Shown here piece by piece: positions 28,931-34,246 of a stretch of DNA of 34,246 nt (position 1 is its first letter; every line of letters starts with the position of its first letter). The stretch is from a virus. The stretch spans positions 1 through 34,246 of IMG/VR virus record IMGVR_UViG_3300037346_000180; one strand, written 5' to 3'. The notes under the pieces are model-generated. The model ran no database searches and was not told the origin of the DNA. It saw nothing but the letters and a program-made list of their open reading frames with translations. Made by a program: the position numbers and the translations under genes.

Positions 28931-30955
28931 ATGGCTAAAGAAACACGAGAAGACTTCGAAGAAAGCACATCAGAAGAGAAAGATCTAGTCTCTTGGGTTG
29001 TTGATCACACAGAGCGGTGGCGTGACTATCGAGACAGTAACTTCATGGAGCTTTGGGAGGAGTACGAGCGCATCTTCCGTGGTCAATGGGCCTCTGAAGA
29101 CAAAACCCGTGACAGTGAACGAAGTCGCATCATTAGCCCAGCAACGCAGCAGGCTGTGGAAACACGCCACGCTGAAATCATTGAAGCCATCTTTGGTCAA
29201 GGAGAGTTCTTTGACATTCAGGATGACCTAAAGGACGTAGACGGCAACCCAATGGATGTTGAAGCCATTAAAGCCATGCTGATGGAAGACTTCAAGCGGG
29301 ACAAGATTAAGAAGAGCATTGACCACATTGAGTTGATGGCTGAAATCTACGGCACCGGCATCGGTGAAGTTATTATTGGCACTAGCACTGAATATAAACC
29401 AGCAACTCAGACAATGCCTGGTTCACAGGGTGTCGCAGCTATTGGTGTGCAAGAAAGCGAACGCTTCTTTGTAAAGATTAAACCAATCAACCCAAAGAAC
29501 TTCCTTATTGACCCCAACGCCGACAGCATTGAAGAGGCCATGGGCTGCGCTGTAGAGAAGTATGTCTCCATCCACCGTGTTGTGGCTAATATGGAGAAGG
29601 GTGTTTACATGAAGCGTAACATCATTATTTCTCCAACAGATGAGACGCTGGAAGCCACCCAAGAGCTTCGTAACTACGATGACGACAAGGTTAAGCTACT
29701 AACCTATTACGGCCTCATCCCCCGTGAATATCTAAATGCTTTGAACGATGAAGAATCAGAAAGCGAAATTAATCTGTTTCCTGAAGACAGTTTGGCAGAC
29801 GACTACAGCGACATGGTTGAGGCCATCATTGTAATTGCCAATGAGAACATCTTGTTGAAGGCTGAAGAAAGCCCCTACATGATGAAAGATCGTCCTATTG
29901 TTGCCTACCAAGACGACACGGTTCCAGGCCGCTTCTATGGCCGTGGGACGGTTGAGAAGGCATACAACATGCAGAAGGCCATTGACGGCCAGCTACGTGC
30001 TCATATGGACTCTCTAGCCCTTACAACAGCTCCTATGATTGCTATGGATGCAACTCGTATCCCTCGCGGTGGTAAGTTTGAGGTTAAGCCAGGTAAGGCA
30101 ATCCTGACCAACGGCCCACCTTCAGAAGTGATCTTCCCGTTCCATTTCGGTCAATCCAACGTGGATGCCCCCGCAGCAGCTCAGAACTTTGAGCGGATGT
30201 TGTTACAGGCAACGGGCACAGTTGACTCAGCAGGGCTTCCTTCGGCTACGCAGCGCGACGCTAGTGGACAAGGTATGTCTATGGCTATGGCAGGAATTAT
30301 TAAGAAGTATAAACGCACCCTTGTGAACTTCCAAGAAGATTTCATGATCCCGTTTATCAATAAAGCTGCCTACCGCTACATGCAGTTTGACCCAGAGCGC
30401 TATCCATCAGTGGATATGACCTTCTTGCCTACAGCAACCCTGGGAATCTTGGCCCGTGAGTTTGAACAACAGCAAATGATTGGCTTGTTGCAAACCCTTG
30501 GCCCCAACACACCTGTATTGCCTATCATTTTGAAGGGTATTTTGTCTAATAGCAGCTTGAGTAATCGTGCTGAGTTGATGGTTGCTCTTGAGAAGATGAG
30601 CCAACCAGACCCAGAAGCAGAGCAACAGAAGCAACAGGCTGAACAAATGGCTCAGCAGGCTCAAATGGCTCTTATTCAGGCTCAGGTTCAAGATTTGCAA
30701 GCAGCAGCACAGAAGAAAGCTGCTGAATCGCAGCAAATTCAGGTTGAAACTCAATTGGCTCCTCAGTTGGCACAGGCAAAGCTCACAGCGGCGCTTGCTA
30801 CCAACCTAGATGATGACAACGAGAGCAAAGACTTTGAACGACGTGCACGGATGACAGAACTTATGCTTAAAGAGCGTGACCTCAACATCAAAGAGGATGA
30901 CAACATGCGAAATGAGCGTATTACAGCCATGCAAATGCAGAAAAACAACCAATAG
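28931..30955 (+). CDS. Portal protein (P22-like, long C-terminal coiled coil)
   Basis: 674 residues. The N-terminal wing region (LWEEYERIFRGQWASEDKTR; RSRIISPATQQAVETRHAEI) is typical of podovirus portals. The centre has RFYGRGTVEKAYNMQKAIDG, and residues from about 560 form a long Gln/Ala-rich coiled coil (PEAEQQKQQAEQMAQQAQMA), the barrel-like extension of P22-like portals. It forms the dodecameric DNA gate at one capsid vertex and binds terminase, scaffold and tail adaptor. Located between packaging and capsid genes. Confidence 0.9.
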   Translation: MAKETREDFEESTSEEKDLVSWVVDHTERWRDYRDSNFMELWEEYERIFRGQWASEDKTRDSERSRIISPATQQAVETRHAEIIEAIFGQGEFFDIQDDLKDVDGNPMDVEAIKAMLMEDFKRDKIKKSIDHIELMAEIYGTGIGEVIIGTSTEYKPATQTMPGSQGVAAIGVQESERFFVKIKPINPKNFLIDPNADSIEEAMGCAVEKYVSIHRVVANMEKGVYMKRNIIISPTDETLEATQELRNYDDDKVKLLTYYGLIPREYLNALNDEESESEINLFPEDSLADDYSDMVEAIIVIANENILLKAEESPYMMKDRPIVAYQDDTVPGRFYGRGTVEKAYNMQKAIDGQLRAHMDSLALTTAPMIAMDATRIPRGGKFEVKPGKAILTNGPPSEVIFPFHFGQSNVDAPAAAQNFERMLLQATGTVDSAGLPSATQRDASGQGMSMAMAGIIKKYKRTLVNFQEDFMIPFINKAAYRYMQFDPERYPSVDMTFLPTATLGILAREFEQQQMIGLLQTLGPNTPVLPIILKGILSNSSLSNRAELMVALEKMSQPDPEAEQQKQQAEQMAQQAQMALIQAQVQDLQAAAQKKAAESQQIQVETQLAPQLAQAKLTAALATNLDDDNESKDFERRARMTELMLKERDLNIKEDDNMRNERITAMQMQKNNQ

Positions 30956-30984
30956 TTGACAAAACGTTGTAAATATGCTACAAT
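30956..30984 (+). promoter_or_regulatory. Strong internal rightward promoter before scaffold/capsid genes
   Basis: TTGACA (30956-30961) begins right after the portal stop; 17-bp spacer and TACAAT (30979-30984), 11 of 12 consensus matches. A start near 30991 would give extra capsid and scaffold transcript. Confidence 0.85.
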
Positions 30985-31016
30985 GGTTGCATTAAAACAA
31001 CAGAAGGATAAAGCCA

Positions 31017-31256
31017 ATGGCTCCTGATTTACAGCACTTTTATGATGAAACATTCTCCATGATGGCAACCAAAGGTTGGGCCATGATGATGGAGGATTTC
31101 ACAAAGATTAAAAACACGGTTAATGAATTGTCAACAGTCCAAGATGCACACTCCTTATTCCATCGACAAGGACAACTAGACATTCTTAACCTGCTTTTAT
31201 CCCGCAAAGAAGCCTGCGAAACAGCATATGAGAGCTTACAAGAGGCTTCAGAATGA
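31017..31256 (+). CDS. Small conserved phage protein
   Basis: 79 residues with AGAAGGA upstream. N-terminus FYDETFSMMATKGWAMMMED is a recurring pattern upstream of scaffold genes in podoviruses, role unknown. The rest is helical (VQDAHSLFHRQGQLDILNLL). It overlaps the next gene by ATGA. Confidence 0.75.
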   Translation: MAPDLQHFYDETFSMMATKGWAMMMEDFTKIKNTVNELSTVQDAHSLFHRQGQLDILNLLLSRKEACETAYESLQEASE

Positions 31257-31489
31257 AGCGCATGTATGAATTCATGTGTGCTGAAGGGCATGTGACAGAG
31301 CAATTGATTGATGAGGGCATTAGAACCACAGTTTGTAAAGAATGTGGCAATAATTCCATCAGAATCTTATCCACCCCGCGTATCAAGTTGGAGGGCATCA
31401 CTGGTGCTTTCCCCGGAGCCGCAGACAAGTGGGTAAAGAACCGGGCTGAAAAGCTCAAACAAGAACAGAAGAAAGCCTCGCAAGAGTAA
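31253..31489 (+). CDS. Small zinc-ribbon protein (FmdB-like)
   Basis: 78 residues. Zinc ligands are likely Cys9, His13, Cys28 and Cys31 (MCAEGH; VCKECGNNS), an FmdB-like ribbon. LEGITGAFPGAADKWVKNRA then a basic helix follows, a pattern shared by phage proteins in this position. No function known. Overlaps the preceding gene by ATGA. Confidence 0.75.
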   Translation: MKRMYEFMCAEGHVTEQLIDEGIRTTVCKECGNNSIRILSTPRIKLEGITGAFPGAADKWVKNRAEKLKQEQKKASQE

Positions 31490-31548
31490 CCTTTTGGAGT
31501 TCATTTTTAAATATCCTAAAACCCTCACGGGCAGGATGAAAGGACGGT

Positions 31549-32325
31549 ATGGCATTATTTGATGAAGAAGACCTGACTAATAGTGAGTTTGATGCAGTGG
31601 AGAACATGGAGCGCAAGGAAACTGTAGCGGCTCCAGAAGCGGTTCCTGAGCGTCCAAAGATTCCTTCTAAATATGAAGGCAAGAGTCTGGAAGACATCAT
31701 GAACATGCACCAAGAGGCTGAGAAGCTGATTGGTCGCCAAGCCCAAGAGGTAGGTGAAGTTCGTAAACTGGCAGATGAGCTACTTAAACAACAACTCTCT
31801 AAAACAAATACACCTACTACAGTTGAAGATGAAATTGATTTCTTTGAAGACCCAAAGAATGCAGTTCGCAACGCAGTGGATAAACACCCGGACGTCTTAG
31901 CAGCTAAACAGGCTGCGGAACAATTTAAACAAATGCAATCTCAAGGTGCTCTCCAAAAGAAGCATCCCGATTTTTCAGAAGTTGTACAAGACCCGGAGTT
32001 TATTGATTGGGTTAAGGGAAGCAAGCTACGTATGCAGATGTATGCAGCAGCTGACACCTCCTTTGATTTTGAATCAGCTGATGAATTGCTTTCTACATTT
32101 AAACAGATTCGTGGTGTTAAAACAACGCAAGCGCGCTCCGACGGGGCTGAGGTTCTTAAGCAGAACATGAAAGCTGCAATGGTTGACACTAGCGGAACTG
32201 GAGAGTCTTCAAGGAAGGTCTATCGTCGTGCCGACCTTATCCGGCTTAGAATGACAGACCCCTCACGATATGAAGCGCTTGAGCCTGAAATTCGTCAGGC
32301 TTATGCGGAGGGGCGGGTTAAGTAA
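31549..32325 (+). CDS. Capsid scaffolding protein
   Basis: 258 residues, charged and helical. Acidic N-terminus (FDEEDLTNSEFDAVENMERK), a coiled-coil segment (AEKLIGRQAQEVGEVRKLAD), and a basic C-terminus (KVYRRADLIRLRMTDPSRYE) that in scaffolds contacts the coat. It guides assembly of the prohead. Directly upstream of the major capsid gene, as usual. Has AAAGGAC before the ATG. Confidence 0.85.
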   Translation: MALFDEEDLTNSEFDAVENMERKETVAAPEAVPERPKIPSKYEGKSLEDIMNMHQEAEKLIGRQAQEVGEVRKLADELLKQQLSKTNTPTTVEDEIDFFEDPKNAVRNAVDKHPDVLAAKQAAEQFKQMQSQGALQKKHPDFSEVVQDPEFIDWVKGSKLRMQMYAAADTSFDFESADELLSTFKQIRGVKTTQARSDGAEVLKQNMKAAMVDTSGTGESSRKVYRRADLIRLRMTDPSRYEALEPEIRQAYAEGRVK

Positions 32326-32356
32326 TATGCGCTAATGCGCTAAAGGAAATTTAAAA

Positions 32357-34197
32357 ATGGCTCTCGGTACTAATCACATCACCACCACTACTGGTGCAAC
32401 GTTTATCCCAGAAATTTGGTTAGCATAAGGCCAAGTAACGATTACTGAATAACGTGGAAGGGCTTGTCCCCAACACGAGAGAAGCGAATGCCCATAAACA
32501 AATGAAGGGTACTAAATGACAGAACACGTAAATGAAACAGAAGTAAAGTATTTGGCAGGTTTGCTAGATGCTGATGGGCACATTGGTTTTGAATATACTA
32601 ATAAAAGAGTTTATTTAACAATCAGCCTTACAGCATCAGATTCCATTGACAGACAAGGCTACGTAGCTTCTCTTCCAATAACTACAGGCATGGGTACAGT
32701 TTGTAGGAAAGAGCAAAGAGGAGATTGGTCTCCCATCTCAGTTTGGAAAATAAGCAAGGCATCTCATCTAGAAATGATCGCCCCCCGTCTTGTAAAGCAC
32801 ATGGTTATCAAAGGAAAGCACCTGCAAAACATGTTTGATATGTGGAAGAAATTCCGCTCTCAAGTGTTAACAGATACAGAAATAGAGCAGTTAAAGGTTT
32901 TTACAAGGGCTTCGCGTGAAGACTCAGGCCCATTGAAAGCTAAGAAGCATCCAACCTGGGCTTGGGTTGCTGGGTATTTAGACGGGGACGGTAGTTACAT
33001 ATTTAAACAACCACCTAGTCAGAACACACCCAGAGCCTTAGTACAGGCAACGGCACACATCAAAGATCGTGTAGCCCTTGATCTGCTCTTCAAAGCCTTC
33101 GGAGGAACCTTAAACAACCGGGGAGCGAGCCATCCACACATCATGGACTGGAAGCACTCTCTTGGAGCCTCTAATGTCTCATTTGCACAACACTTTTTAA
33201 GTAAGGTGTTACGACACAGTAAGCTCAAAAAACACAAAATTGAGCAACTACTAGCGTTCTGTCATACGCACTCGCACAGGCCAAGTGTAATCAACTCTAC
33301 GGAGTAAGCTATGGTCGAAGGTTTTGCAATGTCCCCGCTGATGAAATCATTGCAACTTACAAGAAGAGTCTTGTATTGGCTAATCTAGTTAAGAAGATGA
33401 GCTTCAAGGGCAAGAAAGGTGATTCGCTTCACATTCCTGCTCCTGTTCGCGGCAGTGCTTCGGTTAAAGCGTCTTCCACCCAAGTCACCCTGGTTGCAGG
33501 CACTGCCACTGAAGTTGTTGTCACCATCGACCAGCACTATGAGTATAGCCGCTTGATTGAAGATATTGTTGAAGCACAGGCTTTGGCCTCGCTTCGCAAC
33601 TTCTACACTGAAGATGCTGGCTACGCCCTGGCCCGTCAAGTTGACACTGCCCTTATTGAATTGGGTCGTGGCGTTCAAGGCGGCAGCGGTACGGCTGCAT
33701 ATTCGGGTGCCAAGTCAGGTGCTGACGGTACAACCGCTTATGTTGCTGGTGCAAACGCCGGCATTGGCGCTTTGTCGGACGCCGCTATCCGTCGCTCCAT
33801 TCAGCGTTTGGATGACAACGACGTTCCAATGGACGGCCGCTTCTTGATGGTTCCACCTTCCAGCCGTAACACGCTGATGGGTATTGCCCGCTTTACTGAG
33901 CAAGCCTTTGTGGGTGAAGTTGGTTCGTCCAACACCATCCGTAACGGTGAGATTGGTAATGTTTATGGCATCCCAGTGTTTGTCACCAACAACGCCGATA
34001 CGACCAGTGGTTCTACTGCCACTCGTATTGCACTGATGGGTCATAAAGACTTCGCAGTGTTTGTTGAGCAAATGGGTGTTCGTTCGCAAACTCAGTACAA
34101 ACAGGAATACCTCGGTACCTTGTTCACTGCTGACACTCTGTACGGTGTTAAAGAACTGCGTGACGGCTCTGCTGTTGCTCTGGCAGTTCCAGCCTAA
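32357..34197 (+). CDS. Major capsid protein, split by a group I intron (join 32357-32420, 33338-34197)
   Basis: Exon 1 encodes MALGTNHITTTTGATFIPEI plus W and the first base of the next codon. Exon 2 continues with DEIIATYKKSLVLANLVKKM. Joined, they give one 307-residue frame with Ser22 (T|CT) at the junction. Without splicing the frame stops after 23 codons (TAA 32426-32428). The PEIW-x-DEI N-terminus, VDTALIELGRG and a C-terminal IALMGHKDFAVFVEQ resemble N4-gp56/P22-type coat proteins. It builds the icosahedral shell with the scaffold. AAAGGAAA lies before the ATG; a terminator follows the stop. Codon use in exon 2 is cleaner and richer in GC than in the intron. Confidence 0.92.
32421..33337 (+). 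ncRNA. Group I intron in the major capsid gene
   Basis: 917 nt. P1: exon ATTTGGT (32414-32420) pairs with GCCAAGT (32430-32436), ending in the U-G wobble at the 5' splice site. P10: intron CATAAG (32424-32429) pairs with the start of exon 2 (CTGATG, 33338-33343) at five of six positions. P3: GATTAC (32440-32445) with GTAATC (33287-33292). P7: GGCCA (33279-33283) with TGGTC (33312-33316), where AAGCTATGGTC resembles the S element. P8: ACTC/GAGT (33294-33297, 33302-33305). The intron ends with G33337. GGGC/GCCC (32460-32463, 32490-32493) may be P4/P5. P2 appears absent. P6 presumably hosts the endonuclease gene. Confidence 0.9.
32516..33307 (+). CDS. LAGLIDADG homing endonuclease, two motifs, intron-borne
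   Basis: 263 residues. Motif 1 is LAGLLDADGHIG (13-24) and motif 2 VAGYLDGDGSYIF (151-163); the catalytic-type acids are Asp20 and Asp158. Both motifs in one chain mean a monomeric meganuclease, which would cut an intron-less capsid gene near the intron site so that repair copies the intron. Some such proteins also act as splicing maturases. GAAGGG lies 6 nt before the ATG. Its last codons include the P7/P3/P8 strands of the intron, and the TAA sits at P8. The family is less usual in phages than HNH or GIY-YIG enzymes. Confidence 0.92.
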   Translation: MTEHVNETEVKYLAGLLDADGHIGFEYTNKRVYLTISLTASDSIDRQGYVASLPITTGMGTVCRKEQRGDWSPISVWKISKASHLEMIAPRLVKHMVIKGKHLQNMFDMWKKFRSQVLTDTEIEQLKVFTRASREDSGPLKAKKHPTWAWVAGYLDGDGSYIFKQPPSQNTPRALVQATAHIKDRVALDLLFKAFGGTLNNRGASHPHIMDWKHSLGASNVSFAQHFLSKVLRHSKLKKHKIEQLLAFCHTHSHRPSVINSTE

Positions 34198-34209
34198 CCT
34201 GGCTTAAAC

Positions 34210-34234
34210 GGGAGCCCTTCGGGGCTTCCTTTTT
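34210..34234 (+). terminator. UUCG-tetraloop intrinsic terminator after capsid gene
   Basis: Stem GGGAGCCC (34210-34217), loop TTCG and GGGCTTCC (34222-34229), 8 bp with one G-U, followed by five T. Placed 12 nt after the capsid stop; it would end or attenuate the capsid transcript. Confidence 0.92.
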
Positions 34235-34246
34235 AGAGGGCTTCTC

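Noticed and set aside
30407-30754. Antisense frame of 115 codons in the portal gene
   Set aside because: It mirrors the Gln/Ala-rich coiled coil of the portal, which naturally leaves the other strand open with a Leu-rich product.
1-34246. Lysogeny genes, tRNA genes and CRISPR arrays
   Set aside because: No integrase, repressor, cloverleaf or regularly spaced repeat array was recognised on either strand by reading; a tRNA scan would be decisive.

Overview
The window is most of the genome of a lytic, short-tailed (podovirus-type) bacteriophage of a Gram-negative host. It has terminase, portal, scaffold, capsid, tail-tube/hub and ejection-type genes, a T7-like replication set (family A DNA polymerase, primase-helicase, 5'-3' exonuclease, ssDNA-binding protein) and a lysis cassette. 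No integrase, repressor, tRNA, CRISPR array or phage RNA polymerase was recognised. A B12-dependent class II ribonucleotide reductase beside ThyX and a T7-like replisome recalls the 'cobavirus' (Zobellviridae-like) podoviruses. That placement is inference from gene content and needs a protein-sharing comparison.

Layout. (1) 1-9851, rightward: lysis genes (partial holin, small membrane protein, 3TM holin, M15 endolysin) with an HNH endonuclease inserted, then tail adaptor, tail hub, collar fibre, a small gp13-like protein and three large internal/ejection-type proteins. A bidirectional terminator at about 9854-9893 separates this from (2) 9897-24919, leftward: early and middle genes. Read from their promoters near 25 kb these are a dense run of tiny host-takeover-type genes, primase-helicase, DNA polymerase, SSB, exonuclease, HNH, ThyX, metallophosphoesterase, a DUF5664 nucleotide pyrophosphohydrolase and the RNR. 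Most are joined by ATGA or TAATG overlaps. (3) About 24920-25880: a divergent control region without convincing genes. It has leftward promoters on one side, two rightward sigma70-type promoters on the other, and short repeats between. (4) 25881-34246, rightward: small terminase, an exported small protein, an HNH gene, large terminase, small basic proteins, portal, scaffold and major capsid protein, closed by a UUCG-loop terminator.

The main discovery is that the major capsid gene is split at codon 22 by an approximately 917-nt group I intron (32421-33337) carrying a two-motif LAGLIDADG homing endonuclease. P1, P10, P3, P7 and P8 pairings can all be drawn, and splicing restores one 307-residue capsid frame. 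Other points of interest are: three early promoters that share a palindrome at a fixed 10-bp distance upstream of the -35 box; two HNH genes whose 5' ends look like copies of the start of the gene they sit in front of (holin and large terminase), with two holin 5' remnants in a row; and several micro-genes of 19-58 codons linked by stop/start overlaps.
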